From positions 1,364,001 to 1,428,000 of the forward strand of contig NZ_CP102845.1 of the NCBI RefSeq assembly GCF_013307435.2: a DNA stretch of 64,000 nucleotides. Direction: 5' to 3'. The position numbers and the translations under genes are program-made. This DNA comes from Microvirga terrae (GTDB taxonomy: Bacteria > Pseudomonadota > Alphaproteobacteria > Rhizobiales > Beijerinckiaceae). This document shows, piece by piece, positions 52,387 to 62,064 of this stretch. How positions within the stretch are numbered: position 1 is the first letter of the stretch; each line of letters opens with the position of its first letter. Below the pieces are notes generated by a model, which saw only the letters and a program-made list of their open reading frames with translations, ran no database searches and had not been told where the DNA came from.

Positions 52387-53154
52387 ATGCCCATGGTCAT
52401 CCAGGCCGGTCTGTGGGGTCTGCTCAGCGGGTCCGCCCTCGTGCTGGGGGCGCTGATCGGGACCTTCGTCAGGCTGCCGCAGCGGGTCATCGCGGCCGTG
52501 ATGGCGTTCGGGGCCGGGGTGCTGATCTCGGCGCTGTCCTTCGACCTCATGGACGAGGCGTACCGGACGGGCGGCATCGTCTCGACTGCGCTTGGCTTTC
52601 TCGCCGGCGCGGCCGTCTATACGGGGGCGAACATCGTCGTGACGCGGCGCGGCGCCAAGCACCGCAAGCGCTCCGGCCATGCGGAGGATGCGCGCCAGGC
52701 CCACAGCAGCCAGGAGGGCAGCGGGCTCGCCATCGCGCTCGGCGCGCTCCTCGACGGCATTCCGGAATCCATCGTGATCGGGGTGAGCCTGCTCGCCGGC
52801 GAGGGGGTGAGCCTCGTGGCCGTGGCGGCGGTGTTCCTGTCGAACCTGCCCGAGGGGCTCTCGAGCGCCGCCGGCATGCGCCGGGCCGGGCGCTCCCGGG
52901 CCTATATCTTCGGCATCTGGGGCGGCATCGCGCTCGCTTCCGGGGTCGCGGCCCTCCTGGGCTACGCGGTGTTCGCCGAGACGGGCCCCGCCACCATCGC
53001 GTTCGTCACCGCCGTGGCGGCCGGGGCGATCCTGGCCATGCTGGCCGACACCATGGTGCCGGAAGCCTTCGAGACCGCGCACGAATTCGCCGGGCTGATC
53101 ACGGTGGCGGGTTTTCTCGCGGCCTTCACGCTGTCGCGGGTGCTGGGCGGGTAG
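52387..53154 (+). CDS. ZIP family metal transporter
   Basis: The 255-residue protein has about eight helices, with the metal-site blocks LGALLDGIPESIVIG (DGIPE) and FLSNLPEGLSS, the substrate-binding helices of bacterial ZIPs. A cytosolic loop (RRGAKHRKRSGHAEDARQAHSSQ) has several His, as expected. Likely imports Zn, Fe or Mn; specificity unknown. The start MPMVIQAG is preceded by GGAGAAC. Confidence 0.88.
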   Translation: MPMVIQAGLWGLLSGSALVLGALIGTFVRLPQRVIAAVMAFGAGVLISALSFDLMDEAYRTGGIVSTALGFLAGAAVYTGANIVVTRRGAKHRKRSGHAEDARQAHSSQEGSGLAIALGALLDGIPESIVIGVSLLAGEGVSLVAVAAVFLSNLPEGLSSAAGMRRAGRSRAYIFGIWGGIALASGVAALLGYAVFAETGPATIAFVTAVAAGAILAMLADTMVPEAFETAHEFAGLITVAGFLAAFTLSRVLGG

Positions 53155-53184
53155 GGACGCCGCCCTTGGGGGCGCCCTCTCCAC

Positions 53185-53274
53185 GTCATGGCCGGGCCTG
53201 TCCCGGCCATCCCGATGCTTTGAGGCGCGGCGTTCCAGATTCTCGAGATCACCGGGACGAGCCCGGTGATGACG
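53185..53274. repeat. palindromic intergenic element, family A
   Basis: A well-preserved copy: GTCATGGCCGGG/CCGGCCAT, a GC-rich linker, then ATCACCGGG/CCCGGTGATGAC. It lies between convergent genes. Confidence 0.8.
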
Positions 53275-53305
53275 GGGAGGGTCGGGCCGGGAGGCGGCCG
53301 GGTCC

Positions 53306-53854
53306 TTACTCGGGGATCCGCCGGGTGTAGTCCTCCTTCAGGCGGCTCCAGGTCTCCCAGAACGGCCTTGGCTCGATGCCGGCCGCGCGGGCGGCCAGGA
53401 TGTCGAGATGGGCGTGCCAGCCGGAGCTGACATTGAGCAGGGTCGCCCGGTCGGGCACGCGGCGGTGGACCAGGGTCAGCAGCACCTCGGAGCCCTTGCG
53501 CTCCAGCTCGAAGGAGACGCCGCCGGTCGACCCCCAGGTGATGGCGAGGCGGTGGGGCGGGTCGAGCTCGGTGATGCGGCTCTCCATCCGGTGCTCCTCG
53601 GAGAAGCCCGGCGGGCGCTCGCCGGGCGGGTTGGTGAGCTCGTGGTTGCGCCAGACGAACTCGACCGGCGCGCCGACCTTGAGCTCCATCTCGCCCGCCG
53701 CGAGCCATTGCCGGCGCAGGTCGCTCTTGGTGAGATAGTCCCAGATCCGCTCGATGGGCCCGGGCAGCAGACGCTGGATCGTCAGGGTAGCCGGGTCGGT
53801 CAGCACCCCGTAGGGGCTGCGCTCCGCAAGATCCGTGGTCGCAAGGTCGCTCAT
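53306..53854 (-). CDS. SRPBCC (AHSA1-like) family protein
   Basis: The 182-residue START-like protein shows the AHA1 pattern: RLLPGPIERIWDYLTKSDLRRQWLAAGEM, VEFVWRNHEL and TWGSTGGVSFELERKGSEVLLTLVHRRV, with a C-terminal helix WHAHLDILAARAAG. Such proteins bind hydrophobic ligands. Its start overlaps the end of the ArsR gene by four bases, so the regulator and this protein form the common ArsR-SRPBCC pair. Confidence 0.9.
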   Translation of the reverse strand: MSDLATTDLAERSPYGVLTDPATLTIQRLLPGPIERIWDYLTKSDLRRQWLAAGEMELKVGAPVEFVWRNHELTNPPGERPPGFSEEHRMESRITELDPPHRLAITWGSTGGVSFELERKGSEVLLTLVHRRVPDRATLLNVSSGWHAHLDILAARAAGIEPRPFWETWSRLKEDYTRRIPE

Positions 53855-54216
53855 GGTTTGTCTCCTTCGGGGGTTTCGGGTGTCCGGGCGTCCTCCTCGC
53901 GGAGGAGCCGTTCCAGCACGTCCAGACGGTCGGTCCAGAAGCGTTCGTAGATGCCGAGCCACTCATGGGCGCTCGCGAGCGGCCCGGGATCGAGGCGGCA
54001 GACATGGGTGCGGCCGCGGATCTCGCGCCGCAGGAGGCCGGCATGTTCGAGCACCTTGATGTGCTTCGAGGCGGCCGCGAGCGAGATCGAGAAGGGTTCG
54101 GCCAGCTGGCTCACCGTGCGCTCGCCGTCGGCGAGATCCCGCAGCATCCGGCGCCGGGTCGCGTCGCCGAGAGCGTGGAAGACGGTGTCGAGCTGAGGAG
54201 CCTGTAATTCAACCAT
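53851..54216 (-). CDS. ArsR family transcriptional regulator
   Basis: The 121-residue winged-helix repressor has LDTVFHALGDATRRRMLRDLADGERTVSQLAEPFSISLAAASKHIKVLEHAGLLRREIRGR. The usual metal-binding Cys motif (ELCVCDL) is absent, so it is not a metal sensor of the ArsR/SmtB type. The ATG lies inside a near-perfect operator, suggesting autoregulation. It is followed by the SRPBCC gene in an overlapping pair. Confidence 0.9.
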   Translation of the reverse strand: MVELQAPQLDTVFHALGDATRRRMLRDLADGERTVSQLAEPFSISLAAASKHIKVLEHAGLLRREIRGRTHVCRLDPGPLASAHEWLGIYERFWTDRLDVLERLLREEDARTPETPEGDKP

Positions 54217-54226
54217 GTGGTTGAAT
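54207..54226. promoter_or_regulatory. ArsR operator site 1
   Basis: ATTCAACCA and TGGTTGAAT are perfect 9-bp arms around TG. It covers the arsR start codon (54214-54216). Confidence 0.8.
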
Positions 54227-54248
54227 ATAGAGGGGTCAAACGAGATAG

Positions 54249-54264
54249 TCAACCGGTTGGTTGA
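54249..54264. promoter_or_regulatory. ArsR operator site 2
   Basis: TCAACC and GGTTGA are perfect arms around GGTT. The centre is 40 bp from that of site 1 and the core CAACC/GGTTG is shared. Confidence 0.65.
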
Positions 54265-54290
54265 ATGATATGCCCGTCGACATCTCCCAC

Positions 54291-54379
54291 GTCATCACCG
54301 GGCTTGTCCCGGTGATCTCAATCCGGGAAGCGCCGAGTTTTTCCGGATTGGGATGGCCGGCACGAGGCAGGCCATGACG
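54291..54379. repeat. palindromic intergenic element, family A (inverted copy)
   Basis: The two hairpins appear in the opposite order: GTCATCACCGGG/CCCGGTGAT first, then GGATGGCCGG...GGCCATGAC. The copy at 53185 and this one bracket the ArsR/SRPBCC genes. Confidence 0.75.
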
Positions 54380-54500
54380 GGCTGGAGGTGTCATCTTCTC
54401 TCCAGACGCATGAAGCGTCCCGAGCATTCCGGCCTCGTGCCAAACCCTGTACATTACGTTAGGGAAGAAGGGGTCAGTGGGAGGATGCAGAGAGGATTCG

Positions 54501-55310
54501 ATGCCCATATTCCTGGACCGGCACGACCTGAAGGGCCTGACCGCGGCCGACATCGCCGAGGCCCATCGCAAGGACCTGGACGTTCAGGGGCGCTACGGGG
54601 TGCGGTTCCTGACCTACTGGTTCGACGAGACCCGCGGCACCGCGTTCTGCCTCATCGACGCGCCCGACATCGAGACGGCCGGGCGGGTGCATGACGAGGC
54701 CCATGGGAACATCGCCCGCGACGTGATCGAGGTCGATCTCTCGGCCGTCGAGGCGTTTCTGGGCCGCATCTCCGATCCGCACCCGGCCGGGGCCTCGCCG
54801 GGGGCGATCGATCCGGCCCTGCGCACCATCATGTTCACGGACATCGTCGAGTCCACCGCCATGACCGAGCGCCTGGGCGATGCCCGCGCGGTCGAGATGG
54901 TGCGGGCGCACGACGCCATGGTCCGCCGCGCCCTGCACGACAACGGCGGGCGCGAGGTCAAGCATACGGGCGACGGGATCATGGCGGCCTTCGCCGACGC
55001 GACCGCCGCCGTGGACGCGGCGCGCGCCATCCAGCGGGCCTTCGAGGCCTTCAACATGGCGAGCCGCGAGAAGCTCAGGGTGCGCATCGGCCTCGATGCG
55101 GGCGAGCCGGTGGCCGACCACAACGACCTGTTCGGCGCCACCGTCCAGATGGCGGCCCGCCTGTGCCAGAGCGCCGAGCCCGACACCATCGTGGTGTCCG
55201 GGACGGTCACCGGTTCGCTTCCCACCCGCCTGCGCCTCGTGGATCTCGGAAGCCGGAGCCTGAAGGGCTTCGCGCAGCCGGTCGCCGCCTACGAGGTGGC
55301 GTGGCGGTGA
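54501..55310 (+). CDS. DUF4242 domain fused to class III adenylate/guanylate cyclase
   Basis: The 269-residue protein joins an N-terminal DUF4242 domain (MPIFLDRHDLKGLTAADIAEAHRKDLDVQ, then GTAFCLIDAPDIETAGRVHDEAHG; residues 1-80) to a class III cyclase domain (about 105-265). Metal ligands are D114 in FTDIVES and D158 in HTGDGIMAAF. In the transition-state motif the usual Asn is Gln (VQMAARLC, Q216), while Arg is kept. Such cyclases produce cAMP or cGMP. No transmembrane helix. DUF4242 may bind a small ligand and regulate the cyclase. Confidence 0.9.
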   Translation: MPIFLDRHDLKGLTAADIAEAHRKDLDVQGRYGVRFLTYWFDETRGTAFCLIDAPDIETAGRVHDEAHGNIARDVIEVDLSAVEAFLGRISDPHPAGASPGAIDPALRTIMFTDIVESTAMTERLGDARAVEMVRAHDAMVRRALHDNGGREVKHTGDGIMAAFADATAAVDAARAIQRAFEAFNMASREKLRVRIGLDAGEPVADHNDLFGATVQMAARLCQSAEPDTIVVSGTVTGSLPTRLRLVDLGSRSLKGFAQPVAAYEVAWR

Positions 55311-55395
55311 GGGAAGGGCCGCATGGTCCCGGCGCCGCCACAAACGCCGTCATGACGGCGTTGTCCACGGGAGGACGGGCGCGGAGCGTCGGGTG

Positions 55396-55680
55396 ATGGT
55401 CAGGGGACTGGTCTGGTTCGTGCTGTTCGGGGCCGCGTCGGTGGCGTTCTACCGGGTGAACGACCGGATCGTCTGGGACGTGTGCCGGCGCGAGAGGCGG
55501 CCCTATCCGCCGGCCTGGACGCTCTCGCCCTACTGGCAGTGGCGTACGATCGCGGGCGGCTGGTACGCGGATGCGCGCCGGGCCGGCCTGCTCCTGCCGA
55601 AGGCGGCCGCCACGGCCGCCATCCTGGCCGCCAGCATCGGGTCCGTGGTGACCGGTATCGTTAACGCCATGCCGGGATAA
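55396..55680 (+). CDS. small membrane protein, hypothetical
   Basis: The 94-residue protein has an N-terminal hydrophobic segment (LVWFVLFGAASVAFY), an aromatic middle (PPAWTLSPYWQWRTIAGGWYADARR) and a C-terminal hydrophobic helix (AAATAAILAASIGSVVTGIV). ATG at 55396 follows an in-frame GTG at 55393. Function unknown, probably inner membrane. Confidence 0.6.
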   Translation: MVRGLVWFVLFGAASVAFYRVNDRIVWDVCRRERRPYPPAWTLSPYWQWRTIAGGWYADARRAGLLLPKAAATAAILAASIGSVVTGIVNAMPG

Positions 55681-55780
55681 AGCATCGGACCCAAAAGTGG
55701 ACCCACTTTTGGGATCGGATCCGATGGTCATTCCATGAAGTGGCGCATCGTGCGGCCCCTTGGGTCCGTACGATGCGCAA
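55681..55780. repeat. palindromic element, family B
   Basis: This copy has GCATCGGACCCAAAAGTGG with CCACTTTTGGG and TCCGATG as the first hairpin, then GCGCATCGT paired with ACGATGCGC (55743-55779). It is related to the element at 10180-10284 and lies between convergent genes. Confidence 0.75.
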
Positions 55781-55791
55781 GGCGCGCCGCC

Positions 55792-58497
55792 TTACCGCCC
55801 CTTGCGTCCCTTGTATTTCGGCTTCTGGCCCGCGAAGCCCTGCGTCGAGCGCGCGGCCGGGCGTTCGCGGTAGTTGAGCGGCACCTCCCGGTCCGTGCCC
55901 GGGCCCATCTCGTCGAGGCCGGGCTTGCGCACCCGGGTGCCCTCGTCGGACCGCCCCTTGCCGGTTGGCCCGTAGGCGTCGGATTCCTCGTCCCCCGCCG
56001 TGGCGCCGTCGGGCGAGGGCGGCAGACCCTTCGGCGGCAGGTTGGCGCTGCGGCCGTACTTGCGCGAGCCGCCGTACCGGCCCGCTTCCTTCTCCACGTC
56101 GCTCTGGCGCGCCATCGGGTCGTCGCTGATGGCGAGCTCGGTCGCCTGCAGGCGCTTGAGCTCGTCGCGCAGGCGGGCCGCCTCCTCGAATTCCAGGTTC
56201 GCCGCGGACTCGCGCATGCGCTTTTCCATGTCGGCGATGACGGCCTTGAGGTTGTGGCCCACGGTCCTGTCGGCGAGGCCTGTGTCGACCGACACGTGGT
56301 CGCGCTCGTAGACGCTCTCCAGGATGTCCGCGATGTTCTTCTTCACCGATTGCGGCGTGATGCCGTGCTCGGCGTTGTAGGCGAGCTGCTTCTCGCGGCG
56401 GCGGTTGGTCTCCGCGATGGCGCGCTCCATGGAGCCGGTGATCTTGTCCGCGTAGAGGATCGCCTTGCCTTCCACGTTACGGGCCGCGCGGCCGATGGTC
56501 TGCACCAGCGACGTTTCCGAGCGCAGGAAGCCTTCCTTGTCCGCGTCGAGAATGGCCACCAGGGCGCATTCGGGAATGTCGAGGCCCTCGCGCAGCAGGT
56601 TGATGCCGATGAGAACGTCGAAGGCGCCGAGCCTGAGATCCCGGATGATCTCGATGCGCTCCAGCGTGTCGATGTCCGAGTGCATGTAGCGCACGCGGAT
56701 GCCGTTCTCGTGCATGTACTCGGTGAGGTCCTCGGCCATGCGCTTGGTGAGCGTGGTCACGAGGGTGCGGTAGCCGTTCGCTGCGAGCTCCTTCACCTCG
56801 TGCACGAGATCGTCGACCTGGCTTCGCGCCGGCCTGATCTCCACCACGGGATCGACGAGGCCCGTGGGGCGGATGACCTGCTCGACGAAGACGCCGCCGG
56901 TCTGCTCCATCTCCCACTTGGCCGGCGTCGCCGACACGTGGACCGATTGCGGCCGCATGGCGTCCCATTCCTCGAAACGCAGGGGGCGGTTGTCGAGGCA
57001 CGAGGGCAGGCGGAAACCGTATTCCGCGAGCGTCGCCTTGCGGCGGAAGTCGCCCCGGTACATGCCGCCGATCTGCGGCACGGTCACGTGGCTCTCGTCG
57101 GTGAACACGAGGGCGTTGTCGGGCAGGTACTCGAACAGGGTCGGGGGCGGCTCGCCCGGCTTGCGGCCGGTGAGATAGCGCGAATAGTTCTCGATGCCGT
57201 TGCACACGCCCGTGGCCTCGATCATCTCGAGGTCGAACTGCGTGCGCTGCTCGAGCCGCTGCGCCTCGAGCAGGCGGCCCATGCGGGCGAGCTCCTGCAG
57301 GCGGTGCTGCAGCTCGTCCTGGATGCCCTTCACGGCCTGCTGCAGGGTCGGGCGCGGCGTCACGTAGTGCGAGTTCGCGTAGACCTTCACGAATTGCAGG
57401 TCGTTGGTCTTCTTGCCGGTGAGCGGATCGAACTCGACGATGGACTCGATCTCGTCGCCGAAGAGGCCGATGCGCCAGGCGCGGTCCTCCAAGTGGGCGG
57501 GAAAGAGCTCGATCACGTCGCCGCGCACCCGGAAGGTGCCGCGGGCGAAGTCGCTCTGGATGCGCTTGTACTGCAGGGCCACCAGATCCGCGATGAGCTG
57601 GCGCTGCTCGATGCGCTCGCCCACCTTCACGGAGAACGTCATGGCCGTATAGGTCTCGACCGATCCGATACCGTAGATGCACGACACGGACGCCACGATG
57701 ATCACGTCGTCGCGCTCGAGCAGCGCGCGGGTCGCCGAGTGGCGCATCCGGTCGATCTGCTCGTTGATGGAGCTTTCCTTCTCGATGAAGGTGTCCGAGC
57801 GCGGCACATAGGCCTCGGGCTGGTAGTAATCGTAATAGGACACGAAGTACTCGACCGCGTTGTCCGGGAAGAACGACTTGAACTCGCCGTAGAGCTGGGC
57901 GGCGAGCGTTTTGTTGGGCGCCAGGATGAGGGCGGGGCGCTGCGTCTCCTCGATTACCTTGGCCATGGTGAAGGTCTTGCCCGAGCCCGTGACGCCGAGC
58001 AGCACCTGGTCACGCTCGGCCCGGCGCACGCCGTCCACCAGCTCGGCGATCGCGGTCGGCTGGTCGCCCGAGGGCGTGAAGTCGGATTTGATCTTGAACG
58101 GGATGCCGCCTTCCGACTTCTCGGGCCGAGGCGGGCGGTGCGGCACCCAGAGCGTGCCGTTCTTGAAGCGCGGGTCCCCCTCGGTGAGGAGCTTCGAGAG
58201 CGCATCGACGGTCGCCGACACGCCGGAGCCCGGGGACAGCTCGCCCAGCTCCTCGGCCACGTCCGGCCCGTCATCCGGCCCCTTGAGGCCGAGCTTCTTG
58301 GCGAGCGCCGGGTCGACATCGGCGATGTCGCCGTGGATGAAGGTCTCCTGCGCCCGCTCGGCGAACCCCTCGGCCGCCTCCCGCTCCCGGTTGACCGCCG
58401 GATTGAGGAGATCGGCCAGATACGGATCCAGCGGCTTGAGCTCAGGCTTGGACGCCTTCCCGGTGGAAAGCTTGGGCTTCTTGGGTGATTTGGCCAT
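55792..58497 (-). CDS. uvrB: excinuclease ABC subunit B
   Basis: The 901-residue helicase-like damage-verification protein has Walker [14 protein letters not shown], the beta-hairpin region [23 protein letters not shown], helicase motifs through [17 protein letters not shown] and the C-terminal UVR motif ([17 protein letters not shown]) that binds UvrC. The body is normal, but there is an extra N-terminal stretch of about 140 residues ([14 protein letters not shown]...) and a basic C-terminal tail, as in many alphaproteobacteria. uvrC is also in this window. Confidence 0.97.
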   Translation of the reverse strand: MAKSPKKPKLSTGKASKPELKPLDPYLADLLNPAVNREREAAEGFAERAQETFIHGDIADVDPALAKKLGLKGPDDGPDVAEELGELSPGSGVSATVDALSKLLTEGDPRFKNGTLWVPHRPPRPEKSEGGIPFKIKSDFTPSGDQPTAIAELVDGVRRAERDQVLLGVTGSGKTFTMAKVIEETQRPALILAPNKTLAAQLYGEFKSFFPDNAVEYFVSYYDYYQPEAYVPRSDTFIEKESSINEQIDRMRHSATRALLERDDVIIVASVSCIYGIGSVETYTAMTFSVKVGERIEQRQLIADLVALQYKRIQSDFARGTFRVRGDVIELFPAHLEDRAWRIGLFGDEIESIVEFDPLTGKKTNDLQFVKVYANSHYVTPRPTLQQAVKGIQDELQHRLQELARMGRLLEAQRLEQRTQFDLEMIEATGVCNGIENYSRYLTGRKPGEPPPTLFEYLPDNALVFTDESHVTVPQIGGMYRGDFRRKATLAEYGFRLPSCLDNRPLRFEEWDAMRPQSVHVSATPAKWEMEQTGGVFVEQVIRPTGLVDPVVEIRPARSQVDDLVHEVKELAANGYRTLVTTLTKRMAEDLTEYMHENGIRVRYMHSDIDTLERIEIIRDLRLGAFDVLIGINLLREGLDIPECALVAILDADKEGFLRSETSLVQTIGRAARNVEGKAILYADKITGSMERAIAETNRRREKQLAYNAEHGITPQSVKKNIADILESVYERDHVSVDTGLADRTVGHNLKAVIADMEKRMRESAANLEFEEAARLRDELKRLQATELAISDDPMARQSDVEKEAGRYGGSRKYGRSANLPPKGLPPSPDGATAGDEESDAYGPTGKGRSDEGTRVRKPGLDEMGPGTDREVPLNYRERPAARSTQGFAGQKPKYKGRKGR

Positions 58498-58544
58498 AGA
58501 ACGAATATGGTACGAACGGCCGGGGAATGGAAGAGGAGAGGCGG

Positions 58545-59597
58545 TTATACTGTAGGCCTCTCGGCCTTCCGGCTCCCGCCTCTCACGGCCCTGACGAGCG
58601 GCACGACGAGGTAGTGGACCAGCGGGATCAGCACGGCGCCGAGCACCAGCCCGAACAGTCCGGAGGCCGCCGCCGAGACGAGCCACTCCACCAGGCCCCC
58701 GAGCGCCGGAACGGCATGGCCGGCCGCCACCGCGACATCGTGGATGGCGTGGCCGAGGCCGGCGAAGCCGTAGCCTTCGAGGCCGTGGATGATGATGCCG
58801 CCGCCGACCCAGATCATGGCCGCCGTGCCGACGACCGCCAGAGCCTTCAGCAGGATCGGCATGCCCTTCACCAGGCCGCGCCCGAACGCGGTCGTCACGG
58901 GGGCCAGGAGGCGGTCCGTGTGCAGGGGGGCGCCGCCCTCGCGCCCCAGGAGGCGCGAGACCGGCCGGTCGGTGCGGGCGAGCGCCACGCCGGCATCGTC
59001 CGCCTTCACGATCAGGGCGACGCCGCCATAGACCAGGGCCGTGATGCCGATGCCCACCACGGCGAGCACGACCGCCTGCATCCAGGTCGATCCCGCCGGG
59101 AGGCTCGCGAGGGTGATTGCCATGATCTCGGCCGACAGGATGAAGTCGGTCTTGATCGCGCTGCTGACCTTCTCGTCCTCGAGATTGCGGGCCGGCTGGG
59201 TCGCGGCCCCGACCGCGGCCTCGTGCTCGTGGGCGCCGTGCGGGGACAGCGCCTCGAACACCTTCTCCGAGCCCTCGTAGCAGAGATAGGCGCCGCCGAT
59301 CATGAGCAGCGGCGTGATCGCCCAGGGGGCGAACAGGCTGAGGAGGAGGGCGGCCGGCAGCAGGTAGATGAGCTTGTTCTTGAGGGACCCCAGGGCGATC
59401 CTGCCGACGATCGGCAGCTCCCGCGCGGCGGAAAAGCCCGTCACGTAGCGCGGCGTCACGGCGGCGTCGTCGATCACCACGCCGGCCGCCTTGGCGCCGG
59501 CCTTGGCCGCCTGGGCGGTCACGTCGTCGAGGGAGGCGGCCGCGACCTTGGCCAAAGCCGCAACGTCGTCCAGCAGGGCGATCAGCCCGATGCTCAT
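58545..59597 (-). CDS. DUF808 family inner membrane protein
   Basis: The 350-residue protein has the DUF808 (YedI) opening [25 protein letters not shown], then [18 protein letters not shown], and about five transmembrane helices with [15 protein letters not shown] between them. The function is unknown. Start ATG 59597 follows GGAGC. An EcfG-type promoter stands about 100 bases upstream. Confidence 0.92.
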   Translation of the reverse strand: MSIGLIALLDDVAALAKVAAASLDDVTAQAAKAGAKAAGVVIDDAAVTPRYVTGFSAARELPIVGRIALGSLKNKLIYLLPAALLLSLFAPWAITPLLMIGGAYLCYEGSEKVFEALSPHGAHEHEAAVGAATQPARNLEDEKVSSAIKTDFILSAEIMAITLASLPAGSTWMQAVVLAVVGIGITALVYGGVALIVKADDAGVALARTDRPVSRLLGREGGAPLHTDRLLAPVTTAFGRGLVKGMPILLKALAVVGTAAMIWVGGGIIIHGLEGYGFAGLGHAIHDVAVAAGHAVPALGGLVEWLVSAAASGLFGLVLGAVLIPLVHYLVVPLVRAVRGGSRKAERPTV

Positions 59598-59701
59598 GAG
59601 GGCTCCTGTCGAAAGAGGGGCGAGCGCGACGGCGGCTCGCCGAGCCACAGCTATCGCGCGGGTTCGGTCTCGACAACGCCCGACGCGAGGATTCGGTGCA
59701 C

Positions 59702-59727
59702 AACGGCTCGGGTTGCGCCGCCGTTCC
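59702..59727 (-). promoter_or_regulatory. EcfG-type promoter upstream of DUF808
   Basis: On the minus strand: GGAAC, 17 bp, CGTT. The distance to the gene start (about 105 bases beyond the -10 box) is longer than for the other sites, so confidence is lower. Confidence 0.5.
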
Positions 59728-59799
59728 GCCTGTCATCCGCCTGTCATGGGCCAGGGGCATGAGGATCCGGCTAACCTTGACCGTCTCGCGGGAGATCCC

Positions 59800-61980
59800 A
59801 TGCACCGTTCCCTCATCGCCGGCTCGCTCGCAGCCGCTCTCCTCTCCGGCACGGCGTTAAGCGCCGGGGCGGCGGAATACTTCGACCGCATCGCCAGCTT
59901 CCCCATCACGGCGAACCTGGCAAAGGACCAGGATCAGAAGGGCGACACGGTCGCCGAGATCATGTCGGCGAGCGAGGACGGCCGCCTGCTGGTCTACACG
60001 GACAGCCCGCGCAAGGCGCTCGGCTTCATCGACATCGCCGATCCGGCGCAGCCCAAGGCCGGCGGCACCCTGGCGCTGGGCGGCGAGCCCACCTCCGTGA
60101 AGGTCGTAGGCGGACAGGCCTATGTGGTGGTCAACACCTCCGAGAGCTTCACCAACCCGAGCGGCAAGCTCGTAGCCGTCAACCTCACCGACCGGACGAT
60201 CGCGGCCGAGTGCGCCCTGCCGGGCCAGCCCGACTCGGTCGCGGCCCATGCGGGCGTGCTCGCCATCGCCATCGAGAACGAGCGCAACGAGGAGGTCAAC
60301 GAGGGCGCGCTGCCGCAGCTCCCCGCCGGTTCGCTGGTGCTCGCTTCGCTCAACGGCGACCAGGTCGATTGCGCGGCGCTGAGGACCGTGAGCCTGACGG
60401 GCCTTGCGGCCGTCGCCGGTGAGGATCCGGAGCCGGACTTCGTGGACGTGTCCGCCGAGGGCAAGGTCGTCGTGACCCTGCAGGAGAACAACCATATCGC
60501 CGTGGTCGATGGGAAGACCGGCATGGTCGAGGCGCATTTCTCCGCCGGCACCTTGGACCTCAAGGCCATCGACACCAAGAAGGACGGCAAGATCGAGCTC
60601 ACCGGCTCCATGGACAAGGTCGAGCGCGAGCCGGACGCGGTGCACTGGATCGACGCCGACCGCTTCGTCACGGCGAACGAAGGCGACTGGAAGGGCGGAT
60701 CGCGCGGCTTCACCATCTTCAACCGGGACGGCAGCGTCGCGTACGAATCCGGCACGAGCCTGGAGCACGAGATCGTGTCGCTCGGCCATTATCCGGACAA
60801 GCGCAACAAGAAGGGTGTCGAGATCGAAGGCGTCGAGACCGGCCGCTTCGGCGGCGACACTCTGATCTTCGTCGGCTCCGAGCGTGCCTCGGTCGTCGGC
60901 GTCTACCGCGACACGGGCGCCGCGCCGGAACTCCTGCAGGTTCTGCCGACCGGCATCGGGCCGGAGGGTCTGCTCGCCATCCCGTCGCGCAACCTGTTCG
61001 TGGCCACGAGCGAGACCGACCTGCACGGGGACGGCGGCCCCGCCCCACACGTGATGATCTACCAGCGCGCCGAGCGCGCGGCGCCCGCCTATCCGACGAT
61101 CCGCTCCGCCAAGAACGCCAGCGGCCTGCCGATCGGCTGGGGCGCGCTCTCGGGCCTCGCGGCCGACAAGACCGAGGCCGGCCGGCTCTACGCGGTCACC
61201 GACAGCGTCTATGGGGCCGCCCCGCGCATCCTCACCATCGACGCCACAAGGAAGCCCGCGCTCATCACGGCCGAGACCCTCGTGACCCGAGGCGGAGCCG
61301 CCGCGGAGAAGCTCGATCTCGAGGGCATCGCCGTGGCCCGCGACGGCTTCTGGCTCGCCTCCGAGGGCAACCTGGAGAAGGGCGTGAAGAACCTCCTCGT
61401 CCGGGTCGACGCCAAGGGGGCGATCCAGGAGGAGATCACCGTTCCGGCAGAGCTCGAGAAGGGCGCGAAGAACTACGGCTTCGAGGGCGTGACGGTCACC
61501 GGCTCGGGTGCTGACGAGACCGTGTGGCTCGCGGTGCAGCGCGAATGGGCGGACGACGGCAAGAACGCCGTGAAGCTCCTCGCCTACAGGCCGTCGGACA
61601 AGAGCTGGCGCGCCGTGCGCTATCCGCTCGACGCTGCGCAGGCCGGCTGGATCGGCCTGTCGGAGATCACGGCCGCGGGCGACCGCGTCATCATCATCGA
61701 GCGCGACAACCAGATCGCCGAGAAGGCGGCGGTCAAGAAGCTCTACGCGGTGTCCCTCGCCGACATGAAGCCCGCGGCGCTCGGCGGCGAGCTGCCGCTC
61801 GTCCAGAAAACGCTGGTGCGCGATCTCCTGCCCGACCTGAAGGCCGCAAAGGGCTACGTGCTCGACAAGGTCGAGGGCTTCGCCATCGACGCGGCGGGCG
61901 ACGCCTACATCGTGACCGACAACGACGGCGTCGACAATTCGTCCGGCGAGACGCAGTTCCTCAAGCTCGGGAAGCTGTGA
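59800..61980 (+). CDS. secreted esterase-like phytase family protein
   Basis: The 726-residue protein has a signal peptide ([24 protein letters not shown]) and two beta-propeller-like halves: an N-terminal one ([62 protein letters not shown]) and a C-terminal phytase-like esterase domain ([74 protein letters not shown]). Probably periplasmic or released, cleaving phosphate or carboxyl esters; substrate unknown. GGGAG precedes the ATG. Confidence 0.88.
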   Translation: MHRSLIAGSLAAALLSGTALSAGAAEYFDRIASFPITANLAKDQDQKGDTVAEIMSASEDGRLLVYTDSPRKALGFIDIADPAQPKAGGTLALGGEPTSVKVVGGQAYVVVNTSESFTNPSGKLVAVNLTDRTIAAECALPGQPDSVAAHAGVLAIAIENERNEEVNEGALPQLPAGSLVLASLNGDQVDCAALRTVSLTGLAAVAGEDPEPDFVDVSAEGKVVVTLQENNHIAVVDGKTGMVEAHFSAGTLDLKAIDTKKDGKIELTGSMDKVEREPDAVHWIDADRFVTANEGDWKGGSRGFTIFNRDGSVAYESGTSLEHEIVSLGHYPDKRNKKGVEIEGVETGRFGGDTLIFVGSERASVVGVYRDTGAAPELLQVLPTGIGPEGLLAIPSRNLFVATSETDLHGDGGPAPHVMIYQRAERAAPAYPTIRSAKNASGLPIGWGALSGLAADKTEAGRLYAVTDSVYGAAPRILTIDATRKPALITAETLVTRGGAAAEKLDLEGIAVARDGFWLASEGNLEKGVKNLLVRVDAKGAIQEEITVPAELEKGAKNYGFEGVTVTGSGADETVWLAVQREWADDGKNAVKLLAYRPSDKSWRAVRYPLDAAQAGWIGLSEITAAGDRVIIIERDNQIAEKAAVKKLYAVSLADMKPAALGGELPLVQKTLVRDLLPDLKAAKGYVLDKVEGFAIDAAGDAYIVTDNDGVDNSSGETQFLKLGKL

Positions 61981-62020
61981 CGCTTCGCCCAGAGAGTGTG
62001 TGAAGAGAGCGTGTGAAGGG

Positions 62021-62047
62021 AAGGGCCGCTGAACCGCGGCCCTTTTC
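62021..62047 (+). terminator. intrinsic terminator after the phytase-like gene
   Basis: AAGGGCCGC and GCGGCCCTT pair around TGAACC, followed by TT. It lies between convergent genes. Confidence 0.8.
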
Positions 62048-62064
62048 GTTGGTGGGGCGGGGGG

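Noticed and set aside
55735..58488. 917-residue open frame on the plus strand opposite uvrB
   Set aside because: It is a GC-driven shadow frame; uvrB on the other strand has all its motifs.
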